Shown piece by piece: positions 1 to 6,276 of a stretch of DNA of 13,298 nt (positions are counted from its first letter, which is position 1; each line of letters opens with the position of its first letter). The notes under the pieces were generated by a model. It was not told the origin of the DNA, made no database searches, and saw nothing but the letters and a program-made list of their open reading frames with translations. The position numbers were made by a program, and so were the translations under genes. The stretch is from CAZKGE01 sp964541695 (GTDB lineage Bacteria > Bacillota > Clostridia > Christensenellales > CAG-138): positions 1 through 13,298 of the forward strand of contig CAZIRB010000067.1 in assembly GCA_964541695.1 (NCBI GenBank). Reading direction: 5' to 3'.

Positions 1-2
1 CC

Positions 3-1259
3 GCCATCGCGGTCGGGCACGCGTTCCGGCTAATCGTGACGAACGGCAGCACCTACTTCTATGTGAATCTGATTTTTACGGGTCTGCCGATCGTAACGCT
101 GCGCCACAACGACGCCGCGCGCAAGACCAGCTCGTCCACCACATACGCCGCCGAACTGCGGCTGCTCGATCCCGGTCTTGCCGATCCCGGGCGCTTTACG
201 GTTACGGAGTCCGTCGCCACGTTCCGCACGCGCGGACAGACCAGCCGGAACTACCTCAAAAAATCCTACCGCGTCACCTGCTATCAAAAGAACGGCAAAC
301 GGACAAGGCCGTCGTTCCTCGACCTCGGCAGCACGGACGAATGGGTCTTGCTCTCCCTGTACAAGGACCCGACGCGCGTGCGCGACATGGTCGGACAGAA
401 CCTCTGGAACGCGCTGAGTAAAACGAACCCCGCGACCGATATTCCGACCGACCGCATGCGGTTTGTGGAGCTGTTCATCGACGACAATTACGAGGGCCTT
501 TACGGCCTTATACTGCCGATGGCTGCGCCGGAAAACGTACCGGACAACTGCAAAACGCTGTATAAAAACGAATACTCCGTTTTCCCCGACAACCTCGGGC
601 GCTGGAAACAGGACCTGCCGAACTTCCTCGACGTGGCCGAGATCAAATGGCCGCAGCACGCGACCGATCCCGCCCTCTGGGAGCCGCTGCACCAATACTT
701 CGAGGCGTTTTTGACCGTGCCGCGCACCGCGCCGTACGAGACGCTCGCCGACATGCTCGACCTTTCCAACACGGTCGATTTCGCGCTGTTTTTGCAGGCG
801 ACGGCGGGCAGCGACCAGCTTTTTCGCAACAATTATTACATGCTGCTCGACGACGGCACGTTCCTCAAGACGCCGTTCGACCTAACCACCACGTTCGGAT
901 ACGCGCTCTTCGACAAGCCGACCATCAATATCGGAGGGATTTTGATGGAGCACGCGACGAGGGATTTTCTGTATTTTGACACGCGCGTGCTGATCGACGC
1001 AAACCCGCAGGCCGTCATTCCACCGATGCTTGCGCGCTGGAGCGAGCTGAAAAAGACGCTGTTCAACGCTGAATCGCTCAAAAACGCGTTCGCCGAACAG
1101 ACGGCGGTGCTTGTCGACAGCGGCGCGTTCGCTCGCGACGCTGCGCGCTGGCCGGAGTTCCCCATGTCGAGCGACCTGACCAAAGTCAACGAGTTCATCG
1201 ACCTGCGCGCGGCCTATATGGAGCAGTACATGGCCGCGCTCGCAGACAGGCTGTCCTAG
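3..1259 (+). CDS. CotH kinase family protein (5'-truncated by window edge)
   Basis: The frame is open to the left edge without a stop, so the true start lies outside the window. A GTG at 36 is the first internal start codon; residue numbers below count from it. The protein matches the CotH family (atypical protein kinases, named for a Bacillus spore-coat protein). It has an RGQTSRNYLKKSYRV block at about 66-80, EWVLLSLYKDPTRVRD at about 102-117, a family-typical FVELFIDDNYEGLYGLILPM strand pair near 143-162, DQLFRNNYYMLLDDG near 260-274, and TPFDLTTTFG near 279-288. The last block aligns with the usual PWDxDxxFG motif but has Thr instead of the second Asp, so catalytic competence is uncertain. 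No secretion signal is visible because the N-terminus is missing. A tRNA with its own promoter follows, and no clear terminator lies between them. Family assignment is fairly sure; substrate and coat role are unknown. Confidence 0.85.
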   Translation, partial: AIAVGHAFRLIVTNGSTYFYVNLIFTGLPIVTLRHNDAARKTSSSTTYAAELRLLDPGLADPGRFTVTESVATFRTRGQTSRNYLKKSYRVTCYQKNGKRTRPSFLDLGSTDEWVLLSLYKDPTRVRDMVGQNLWNALSKTNPATDIPTDRMRFVELFIDDNYEGLYGLILPMAAPENVPDNCKTLYKNEYSVFPDNLGRWKQDLPNFLDVAEIKWPQHATDPALWEPLHQYFEAFLTVPRTAPYETLADMLDLSNTVDFALFLQATAGSDQLFRNNYYMLLDDGTFLKTPFDLTTTFGYALFDKPTINIGGILMEHATRDFLYFDTRVLIDANPQAVIPPMLARWSELKKTLFNAESLKNAFAEQTAVLVDSGAFARDAARWPEFPMSSDLTKVNEFIDLRAAYMEQYMAALADRLS

Positions 1260-1290
1260 GAAGGCGCGGAAGTTTTTTCACGCCGGGGCA

Positions 1291-1319
1291 TTGCATTTAT
1301 GGCGCGGTTCTAGTATACT
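1291..1319 (+). promoter_or_regulatory. Sigma-A-type promoter of tRNA-Ser
   Basis: TTGCAT (1291-1296) and TATACT (1314-1319) are separated by exactly 17 bp, a near-consensus housekeeping promoter. Transcription should begin near 1326, about 28 nt upstream of the mature tRNA 5' end, so the precursor would carry a short leader for RNase P to remove. Confidence 0.8.
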
Positions 1320-1329
1320 GTTTTGCTGT

Positions 1330-1345
1330 GCGGGAGCGCTCCCGC
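1330..1345. repeat. 16-bp perfect palindrome in the tRNA leader
   Basis: GCGGGAGCGCTCCCGC is a perfect palindrome lying between the -10 element and the tRNA 5' end, so it falls in the transcribed leader. It could be a protein-binding site overlapping the initial transcribed region, or be neutral. As RNA it would make a poor hairpin with almost no loop. Confidence 0.6.
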
Positions 1346-1353
1346 GCATGCAC

Positions 1354-1441
1354 GGAGGGTTGTCAGAGTGGTCGATCGTGCGGCACTCGAAATGCCGTGT
1401 CCCGCAAGGGACCCAGGGTTCGAATCCCTGGCCCTCCGCCA
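1354..1441 (+). tRNA. tRNA-Ser (anticodon CGA), CCA encoded
   Basis: This is a full class II tRNA. The acceptor stem GGAGGGT (1354-1360) pairs with GCCCTCC (1431-1437), followed by discriminator G and an encoded CCA (1439-1441). The anticodon stem CGGCA/TGCCG (1381-1385/1393-1397) encloses the loop CTCGAAA, giving anticodon CGA, which reads UCG serine codons. A long variable arm GTCCC-GCAA-GGGAC (1399-1412) is typical of tRNA-Ser. The T arm CAGGG-TTCGAAT-CCCTG spans 1414-1430. UCG is expected to be used often in a GC-rich genome, which fits a dedicated CGA isoacceptor. Confidence 0.97.
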
Positions 1442-1442
1442 C

Positions 1443-1487
1443 AAACCCCTGAAAACGCTACGTTTTCAGGGGTTTCTTCATATTTTT
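1443..1487 (+). terminator. Intrinsic terminator of tRNA-Ser
   Basis: A perfect 15-bp stem (1443-1457 with 1461-1475) with a 3-nt CTA loop starts 2 nt after the encoded CCA. The arms begin AAACCCC and end GGGGTTT, and the sequence CTTCATATTTTT follows. The T-run is interrupted, but the stem position and strength make it a convincing end for the single-tRNA transcript. Confidence 0.8.
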
Positions 1488-1527
1488 GGAATGTACGGGG
1501 ATTTGATAAACGGATTTCGGTCAAATA

Positions 1528-1546
1528 CCCGCCGTTTTTCGGCAGG
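1528..1546 (-). terminator. Possible weak terminator for the Spo0A-C-like gene
   Basis: A 7-bp hairpin (1528-1534 with 1540-1546, one G-T pair, loop of five) lies about 50 nt beyond the stop of the minus-strand gene ending at 1597. Read on the minus strand it is followed by TATTTG rather than a clean T-run, so termination is only suggested. Otherwise the stretch 1488-1596 shows no gene or strong signal. Confidence 0.3.
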
Positions 1547-1596
1547 CAAACGCGGCTAAAAGTGGGATGGCGCGAAGCTTCTGCACCGCCTCGCGT

Positions 1597-1848
1597 CTAA
1601 TCCGGATTTGTCTGCTGGCGCAGCCGCTTTACCAGAAAAGCGATCACCTCGTCCAGCGTCGGCGTCCCGCCCGCGCTGGGGATGGAATGCCAGGCCGATT
1701 GGACGGCCGGGTCCGGGTTGCCGCGCCCTTCGTCCAGCGCTTGCTGCATGCTCAGCCTTACCTCCTGCGGCGTTGTGCCGTGCGCCCTGGCGATTTGTCC
1801 GACGATCGCTTCGAAATCGATTTGTTTATCCACCGGTTGTGCCTCCAT
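1597..1848 (-). CDS. Small Spo0A C-terminal-domain-like protein (83 aa)
   Basis: The 83-residue acidic protein has an N-terminal tail of about 10 residues, then IARAHGTTPQEVRLSMQQAL (19-38) and, after a short linker, PTLDEVIAFLVKRL (63-76). This mirrors the end of the Spo0A DNA-binding domain (pattern IAxxxxTTxxxVxxxxxxA ... PTxxEFIAxxxxKL), as do short clostridial proteins annotated as Spo0A C-terminal-domain-like. Between the blocks lies NPDPAVQSAWHSIP (44-57), typical of the short paralogues rather than Spo0A itself. There is no receiver domain. The ATG at 1848 is the only start before an in-frame stop at 1885-1887. No good Shine-Dalgarno precedes it, which is a weak point. It is divergent from the XRE regulator gene and shares its palindrome-bearing promoter region. 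The role is unknown; DNA binding is an inference. Confidence 0.72.
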   Translation of the reverse strand: MEAQPVDKQIDFEAIVGQIARAHGTTPQEVRLSMQQALDEGRGNPDPAVQSAWHSIPSAGGTPTLDEVIAFLVKRLRQQTNPD

Positions 1849-1867
1849 GAAGAAAATGGATGGGTTT

Positions 1868-1879
1868 GGGATATATCCC
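1868..1879. promoter_or_regulatory. Palindromic putative operator O1
   Basis: GGGATATATCCC is a perfect 12-bp palindrome, 20 bp upstream of the start of the minus-strand Spo0A-C-like gene. With one base of left flank it shares TTGGGATATATCC exactly with the copy at 1905-1917. The location between divergent genes, one encoding an XRE regulator, suggests an operator. No convincing -35/-10 pair could be assigned here. Confidence 0.55.
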
Positions 1880-1906
1880 TGACATCATAACATAATTTGG
1901 ATGGTT

Positions 1907-1918
1907 GGGATATATCCT
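1907..1918. promoter_or_regulatory. Palindromic putative operator O2
   Basis: GGGATATATCCT is the second copy of the motif (10-bp perfect core GGATATATCC, 1908-1917). Its centre is 39 bp from that of the first copy, and it has the same orientation and the same TTG left flank (1905-1907). A repeated palindrome in an intergenic region strongly suggests a dimeric repressor site. Confidence 0.55.
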
Positions 1919-1950
1919 TCTCATGGGGAATGGAATTTTCGTAAACTCCA

Positions 1951-1968
1951 ATTGCGGTATATCGCAAT
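1951..1968. promoter_or_regulatory. Inverted repeat abutting the regulator's RBS
   Basis: ATTGCG-GTATAT-CGCAAT has 6-bp perfect arms and ends one base before the GGAGG (1970-1974) of the XRE gene. Its 12-bp core GCGGTATATCGC matches GGGATATATCCC at 9 of 12 positions, so it could be a third, weaker operator for autoregulation. Alternatively it could form an RNA hairpin next to the ribosome binding site. Confidence 0.45.
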
Positions 1969-1978
1969 CGGAGGTCAT

Positions 1979-2221
1979 ATGAATGCAAAACAAGCGGTTG
2001 CCCGGCGAATCTCACAGCTTTGCAAAGAACGTGGATTGACGGTAAACGCGCTCGCAAACTCGGCGGGGGTTTCCCCGTCAACGATATATAGCATGCTGAA
2101 CCAAAAGAGCAAGAATCCCGGGGTCATTTCACTGCAGCGACTCTGCGACGGGCTCGACATGTCGATGCGGGAGTTCTTCGATTCGCCCCTGTTTGAGGAA
2201 CTGGAGCAGGAAATCCGGTGA
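1979..2221 (+). CDS. XRE/Cro-CI family helix-turn-helix regulator (80 aa)
   Basis: This is a single-domain Cro/CI-type DNA-binding protein. The five-helix HTH fills residues 4-68: AKQAVARRISQLCKERG is helix 1, then TVNALANSAGVSPSTIYSML (21-40) holds the turn and recognition helix, and ISLQRLCDGLDMSMREFF (50-67) closes the fold. A short acidic tail ends in ELEQEIR. The ATG at 1979 is preferred because GGAGG lies at 1970-1974; an upstream in-frame ATG at 1901 has no ribosome binding site and would add non-homologous residues. Short proteins with this same pattern (NPG after the recognition helix, REFFDS near the end) are common in Clostridia as stand-alone regulators. The palindromes just upstream suggest autoregulation and control of the divergent small gene. 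An intrinsic terminator follows the stop by 15 nt. Confidence 0.9.
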   Translation: MNAKQAVARRISQLCKERGLTVNALANSAGVSPSTIYSMLNQKSKNPGVISLQRLCDGLDMSMREFFDSPLFEELEQEIR

Positions 2222-2236
2222 CGGACAAAACGGCAG

Positions 2237-2271
2237 ACGGCGCCCGGGCAGCTCGCCCCGGCGCCGTTTTT
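2237..2271 (+). terminator. Intrinsic terminator after the XRE gene
   Basis: The stem ACGGCGCC (2237-2244) pairs with GGCGCCGT (2260-2267). It is extended by GGGC/GCCC (2246-2249/2255-2258) across one C-C mismatch, with loop AGCTC, and runs into TTTTT (2267-2271). This is a strong rho-independent terminator for the plus-strand regulator. On the minus strand the stem is followed by CTGCCGTTTTG, so it may also weakly end the exporter transcript stopping at 2334. The rest of 2222-2333 holds nothing else recognisable. Confidence 0.85.
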
Positions 2272-2333
2272 GCCCCTCTGCCGCGGCCGTTTTTATCGCA
2301 TAAGAATCCCGCGATGATTCCGCACAAATCCAA

Positions 2334-4277
2334 CTATTCCGCCGGCTGGGTTTCCGGCTCGGCCGCAAGGTATCGTTTTGCCTGCGTTGTGAACAGCTCC
2401 CAATAGTGCCCCTGCCGCTGCATCAGCTCGGCATGGTTGCCCTGCTCGATGACGCGCCCGTTCTGAAGGACGACGATCTTGTTGGCCACCGTCGCGCTCG
2501 ACAGGCGGTGGGATACGAAAATCGTCGTCTTGCCCTTGCGCAATGTGTCGAACTGGTTGTATATCTCCTGCTCCGCGAGCGCGTCGAGCGACGCGGTCGG
2601 CTCGTCGAGAATCAGGATGTCGGAGTCGTTGTAGAACGCGCGCGCGACGGCAAGCTTCTGCCACTGCCCGATCGAGAGCTCCATGCCGTTCTCCTCGAAT
2701 ATCCGCATCAAGGGCGTGTCGTACCGGTTCGGCAGGCTTTGGATGAACGCGTCGGCATTGCTCTGCACCGCGGCGGAATGGATCTCCTGCTCGTCGACCT
2801 CCTTATCGATCTCGCCGAACGCGATGTTCTCCTTCACGTTCACGGCGTACTTGCCGAAATCCTGGAATATGATGCCGAATATGCGGTACAGCTCCTCGAC
2901 CGCGTATTCCCGTATATCGTGGCCGTCGAGCAGAATCCTGCCCTTCGTCGGATCGTACAGACGCGTGATCAGCTTGATGAGCGTCGTCTTGCCCGCGCCG
3001 TTTAGCCCGACCAGCACGACCGTGTCGCCGGGGTCCAGCGTGAGCGAGACGTCCTGGATCACGTCGCGCTCCGTGCCGGGATAGCGGAACGACACGTGCT
3101 CGAGCACGATTTTGTGCGCCGTATGGCGTTCGATCTTAAGCGGCTCGGCGAGGCGCGGCACGACGGTCCGTTTTTCCGCCATGAACTCGATCATGTTGTC
3201 GATGAACAGCGTGCCCTCGTAGATGGAGGCGGTCGTCGAGATGAGCGTCGCGATGCCGCCTGCGATCGAGTTGAGCGCGCCCGTGTACAGCGCGTAAGCG
3301 CCGATCGCCAGCTCGCCCGCGCTGACGCGCCGCGCGATCAGCAAAAACAGCGCGCAGTTGACGGCGATCGTCGCCACGGTCGTCGCCATCGTCCACGTTC
3401 CCTCGGCGGTGAACAGCTTGCGCAGCCCCGTAAAGTAGCGGTCAAACGTTTCCTGATACCGGCCGATAAACAGGTCCGAAAGCCCGAATATGCGGACCTC
3501 CTTTGCCAGGTCCTTGTCCGTCATCAAGCCGGAATAGTAGTTCATCTGCCGGCGGTCCTTCGAGCGGCGGCGCACGTACAGGTAGTTTTTGCGGCGGTAG
3601 ATGAAGTTGATGATCGCCGTCGGGATGGCGAGCGCGATGATGATCAGCGGCGCGGCCGGGCTGACGGCGCGCAGGATCAGTATAAACGTGACGATGCTGA
3701 TCAGCGTGCTGATGATGGTGAACGTTGAGTTCGTGATCTGAATCGGGCGGTTGGACGCCTCGCGGCTCGCGTTCTCGAGCTTCTCGTAAAACTCCGGGCG
3801 GTCGAAGCTGGCAAGGTCGATCTCCTTGGCCTTGTTCATGATCTTTAAGTTGACCTGGTTGCCGACGAGCTCGTTGGAGATGCGCGTCAGGACCCGGTTG
3901 ACGCTGTTGATCAGGTGGTCTATGAACATAAACCCAAACTGCAGGATCAGTAGGCCCATGACGCGCGGAAACTCGCTGGCCAGGCCGTTGACCGCAGCGG
4001 TGTACGCGGACGCCAGCGCGTTGAGCAGCGAGGAAGCGATGTACGCGGTGATGACGGGCGACACGCCGTTGAACAGGGCCATAAACACCATGACGAGCAG
4101 GATCCACGGCTTGGTGTCCCACACGATCCGGAATATGTAGAACAGCCGGAAAAAGAACTTGCCGACGAGCCGCCTTAAAAACGCGGGCACCTCTTTGATC
4201 GACTGCGGCTTCGGCTCCTTGAGCTTCTCGCTTGCCTCGCTCGGAGGGGGGCCCATGCGCGGTCCTCCATGTTCCAT
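2334..4277 (-). CDS. ABC exporter half-transporter (permease-ATPase fusion)
   Basis: This 647-residue protein is a membrane-embedded half-transporter expected to work as a dimer, using ATP to export a substrate. A charged, proline-rich cytoplasmic tail (1-45) precedes about six membrane segments (near 58-80, 105-122, 186-203, 206-226, 300-316 and 322-350). The nucleotide-binding domain follows: A-loop Tyr in FRYPG (397-401), Walker A GLNGAGKTT (424-432), Q-loop FQDF (471-474), signature LSIGQ (534-538), Walker B ILILDEP (554-560), D-loop SLDA and H-loop His590. Ile replaces the first Gly after LS in the usual LSGGQ. FQDF...VKENIAFG and GQWQKLAVARAF resemble the lantibiotic/peptide exporter branch (SpaT/NisT-like), but no precursor peptide or modification enzyme is nearby, so the substrate is unknown. 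Start: ATG at 4277 has GGAGG 10 nt upstream; ATG at 4256 (residue 8) has GGAGG at 7 nt, equally plausible. Confidence 0.92.
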   Translation of the reverse strand: MEHGGPRMGPPPSEASEKLKEPKPQSIKEVPAFLRRLVGKFFFRLFYIFRIVWDTKPWILLVMVFMALFNGVSPVITAYIASSLLNALASAYTAAVNGLASEFPRVMGLLILQFGFMFIDHLINSVNRVLTRISNELVGNQVNLKIMNKAKEIDLASFDRPEFYEKLENASREASNRPIQITNSTFTIISTLISIVTFILILRAVSPAAPLIIIALAIPTAIINFIYRRKNYLYVRRRSKDRRQMNYYSGLMTDKDLAKEVRIFGLSDLFIGRYQETFDRYFTGLRKLFTAEGTWTMATTVATIAVNCALFLLIARRVSAGELAIGAYALYTGALNSIAGGIATLISTTASIYEGTLFIDNMIEFMAEKRTVVPRLAEPLKIERHTAHKIVLEHVSFRYPGTERDVIQDVSLTLDPGDTVVLVGLNGAGKTTLIKLITRLYDPTKGRILLDGHDIREYAVEELYRIFGIIFQDFGKYAVNVKENIAFGEIDKEVDEQEIHSAAVQSNADAFIQSLPNRYDTPLMRIFEENGMELSIGQWQKLAVARAFYNDSDILILDEPTASLDALAEQEIYNQFDTLRKGKTTIFVSHRLSSATVANKIVVLQNGRVIEQGNHAELMQRQGHYWELFTTQAKRYLAAEPETQPAE

Positions 4278-4302
4278 TCGACGAAATCCTCCGTTTATCG
4301 AT

Positions 4303-4324
4303 ATATGGTATTATGATACCATAT
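4303..4324. promoter_or_regulatory. Inverted repeat upstream of the ABC exporter (putative operator)
   Basis: ATATGGTAT (4303-4311) and ATACCATAT (4316-4324) are perfect 9-bp arms around TATG. The site lies 25 bp upstream of the exporter ATG and about 80 bp upstream of the divergent DUF4332 promoter. Its placement fits a repressor operator over the exporter promoter. No clean -35/-10 pair for the exporter could be assigned, although CATAAT on the minus strand falls inside the repeat. It differs from the GGATATATCC motif near the XRE gene. Confidence 0.5.
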
Positions 4325-4405
4325 CGCGATGAATTGTGGGCTTTCTTTATCCGTTGCGGCCGCTCTGCCGGGAAAAAACCCGGAATTCGATCGACGTGGC
4401 AGGGA

Positions 4406-4435
4406 TTTACGCCCGCCTGCCGTTTGCTGTATAAT
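4406..4435 (+). promoter_or_regulatory. Promoter of the DUF4332 gene
   Basis: A perfect TATAAT (4430-4435) is preceded at 18 bp by TTTACG (4406-4411). The expected transcription start near 4442 lies about 37 nt upstream of the GTG chosen for the gene. This excludes the ATG at 4329 as a start, since it would precede the promoter. Confidence 0.65.
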
Positions 4436-4478
4436 CGTTCCATGCATCGGTATATTTCGCGAAGGGATGTGGGCGTAC

Positions 4479-5102
4479 GTGTCGTATCACTTGGATTTGG
4501 CCGCTTTATCCGTCCGGGAGTATAAGGAATTATTGAAGTGCCAGAACCTTCTGCCGGGGCGCAGGCTGCTCCGGCAGGACATCGACCGCAATTTCGAGGC
4601 CATTGAAAAACAGGATATCGCCAGCGTCGCGCAGTTGAAAAAGCAGCTTTCCGCACCGCAAAAGCTGACGGCCCTCGCGGCGGCGGCCGGCATTTCCGAG
4701 GAGTATCTGGTGCTGCTGAAACGGGAGATCGGCAGCCTCGAGCAAAAGCCCGTTCCCCTCGCAAGCTTTCCGGATATGGACGGCGCCGCCGTCGCCGGCC
4801 TGAGCGACAGGGGAATCAAAACCTCGAAGGACTATTTTGAAAGCGGTTTATCCCGCACGGACGAGCTGTTCTGCCTTTGCGATCTCGTCCGAATCAACGG
4901 AGTGGGCCCCGTCGCGGCAAAGGCTTTTTACGAGGCGGGCTACCGAACCGCCGCACAAGTCGCCGGCGCGGACGCCGCCGCCATGCTGGAAAGCGTGTCG
5001 GCGGTCAACGCGGACAAGGGCTACTACAAGGGGAAGCTGGGCGTGAGGGATATGCAGTTCTGCATCGATTTTGCTTCGCTGCTGGTCCGGTATTGCGGGT
5101 AA
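4479..5102 (+). CDS. DUF4332-type helix-hairpin-helix protein (207 aa)
   Basis: The protein resembles the DUF4332 family: it begins SYHLDLAALSVREYKELL, and its C-terminal half carries a helix-hairpin-helix, LVRINGVGPVAAKAFYEAGY (136-155), followed by YYKGKLGVRDMQFCIDFA (182-199). A second helical hairpin-like stretch, LAAAAGISEEYLVLL, sits at about 66-80. Such motifs contact the DNA backbone or act as protein-binding modules, but the family has no established function and no catalytic residues are apparent. The GTG at 4479 is chosen because family members begin at SYHLDL and the TATAAT promoter lies just upstream; an ATG at 4467 has its AAGGG directly adjacent, which is too close. The Shine-Dalgarno for the GTG is mediocre (GTGGG at 5 nt, or AAGGG further up). 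It is monocistronic, convergent with the arg operon and divergent from the ABC exporter. Confidence 0.85.
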   Translation: MSYHLDLAALSVREYKELLKCQNLLPGRRLLRQDIDRNFEAIEKQDIASVAQLKKQLSAPQKLTALAAAAGISEEYLVLLKREIGSLEQKPVPLASFPDMDGAAVAGLSDRGIKTSKDYFESGLSRTDELFCLCDLVRINGVGPVAAKAFYEAGYRTAAQVAGADAAAMLESVSAVNADKGYYKGKLGVRDMQFCIDFASLLVRYCG

Positions 5103-5144
5103 GGGAAGATGCGGGCGCGGTCTTTTGGAGGGTGTTGAGCGGGG

Positions 5145-5178
5145 AAAAGGCCCGGAATCATACGATTCCGGGCCTTTT
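5145..5178. terminator. Bidirectional intrinsic terminator
   Basis: AAAAGGCCCGGAATC (5145-5159) and GATTCCGGGCCTTTT (5164-5178) form a perfect 15-bp stem around ATAC. Each strand ends in TTTT and starts with AAAA, so the one element can end both the DUF4332 transcript (plus) and the arginine operon (minus, argF stop at 5292). The remaining 5179-5291 shows no gene. Confidence 0.85.
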
Positions 5179-5291
5179 ATAGGCTTTGCGTGTTCTCATA
5201 TGCTTGACATGTTTGCCAGACTGCCAGACGAAAACGGATCTTTTCAGGCTAAGATGCCAAAATAACACCTCCGCTCTCGCCCGCCCGTCCC

Positions 5292-6275
5292 CTACAGCGT
5301 CGCGAGCATGACCGCCTTGATCGTGTGCAGGCGGTTCTCCGCCTCGTCGAACACGACGGACTGCGCCCCGTTGAACACGTCGTCCGAGACCTCCATGGCG
5401 TCGCGGGAAAAGCGCGCGCCCATCTCGCGGCCGACGCCCGTGTTCAGATCGTGGAACGCCGGCAGGCAGTGCATGAATATTGCGCTCTTTTTCGTCAGTT
5501 TCATGACGCTGGCGTTCACCTGGTACGGCGCAAGGTCCGCGATGCGCTCTTCCCAGATCTCCATCGGCTCACCCATCGAGACCCACACGTCCGTGTAGAT
5601 CACGTCCGCGTCCGCGACGCCTTCCGCGATGTCCTCCGTCTGCAAAATGCTGCCGCCGCTCTGCTGGCAAAGCTTCCGGCACTTTTCGGTCAGCTCGGCC
5701 TGCTGAAAGTACCTCTTCGGCGCGCACGCGACAAAGTCCAACCCCATCTTCGCGCAGCCGACCATCAGGGAGTTGCCCATGTTGTAGCGCGCGTCGCCGC
5801 AGTACGCAAGCTTGATCCCCTTCAGCGTCCCGAAGCGCTCGCGGATGGTCAGAAGGTCCGCCAGCACCTGCGTCGGGTGAAACTCCGTGGTCAGGCCGTT
5901 CCAGACCGGCACACCTGCGCAGCGGGCCAGCTCCTCGACGACGTCCTGCCCGAATCCGCGGTACTCGATGCCGTCGTACATGCGCCCGAGCACCTTGGCG
6001 GTGTCGGCGATGCTCTCCTTCTTGCCGATCTGCGAGCCGGACGGATCGAGATACGTCGCGTGCATGCCCAGGTCGAACGCCGCGACCTCGAACGCGCAGC
6101 GCGTGCGCGTGCTCGTCTTCTCGAATATCAGCGCGATGCTCTTGCCGCGCAATGTGTCGTGCGGAATCCCGGCCTTTTTCTTTTGCTTGAGCCCGGCCGA
6201 AAGGTCGAGCAAGCCCGTGATCTCGTCCGCGGTAAAGTCCAGCAGCTTTAGAAAGCTCTTGCCCTTCAAATCCAT
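5292..6275 (-). CDS. argF: Ornithine carbamoyltransferase
   Basis: It transfers the carbamoyl group from carbamoyl phosphate to ornithine, giving citrulline, in the cytoplasm, probably as a trimer. At 327 residues it is of normal length. The carbamoyl-phosphate loop STRTR is at 55-59 and HPTQ at 133-136. The ornithine-side motifs are SMGEP (233-237) and HCLP (269-272), whose Cys is the usual catalytic-site residue. SMG distinguishes it from aspartate carbamoyltransferase. It is the last gene of the operon, starting 1 nt after the argD stop codon, with its ribosome binding site (GGGGG, 8 nt spacing) inside argD; translational coupling is likely. The bidirectional stem at 5145-5178 would end the transcript. 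Biosynthetic ArgF is favoured over catabolic ArcB by the operon, since no arcA or arcC is nearby. Confidence 0.97.
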   Translation of the reverse strand: MDLKGKSFLKLLDFTADEITGLLDLSAGLKQKKKAGIPHDTLRGKSIALIFEKTSTRTRCAFEVAAFDLGMHATYLDPSGSQIGKKESIADTAKVLGRMYDGIEYRGFGQDVVEELARCAGVPVWNGLTTEFHPTQVLADLLTIRERFGTLKGIKLAYCGDARYNMGNSLMVGCAKMGLDFVACAPKRYFQQAELTEKCRKLCQQSGGSILQTEDIAEGVADADVIYTDVWVSMGEPMEIWEERIADLAPYQVNASVMKLTKKSAIFMHCLPAFHDLNTGVGREMGARFSRDAMEVSDDVFNGAQSVVFDEAENRLHTIKAVMLATL

Positions 6276-6276
6276 A

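Noticed and set aside
1323..1600. Small plus-strand open frames over the tRNA region
   Set aside because: They run straight through the tRNA and its terminator and have no ribosome binding site.
1901..1978. Upstream ATG extension of the XRE regulator (106 aa version)
   Set aside because: There is no Shine-Dalgarno before 1901, the extension contains operator-like repeats, and GGAGG marks the ATG at 1979.
4329..4478. Upstream extension of the DUF4332 gene to ATG 4329
   Set aside because: The start would precede the TATAAT promoter (4430-4435), and the extra residues do not look like the family.
5204..5232. TTGACA (5204-5209) as a plus-strand promoter
   Set aside because: No -10-like hexamer occurs at 16-18 bp; the sequence there is GACGAA, and no gene follows on that strand.
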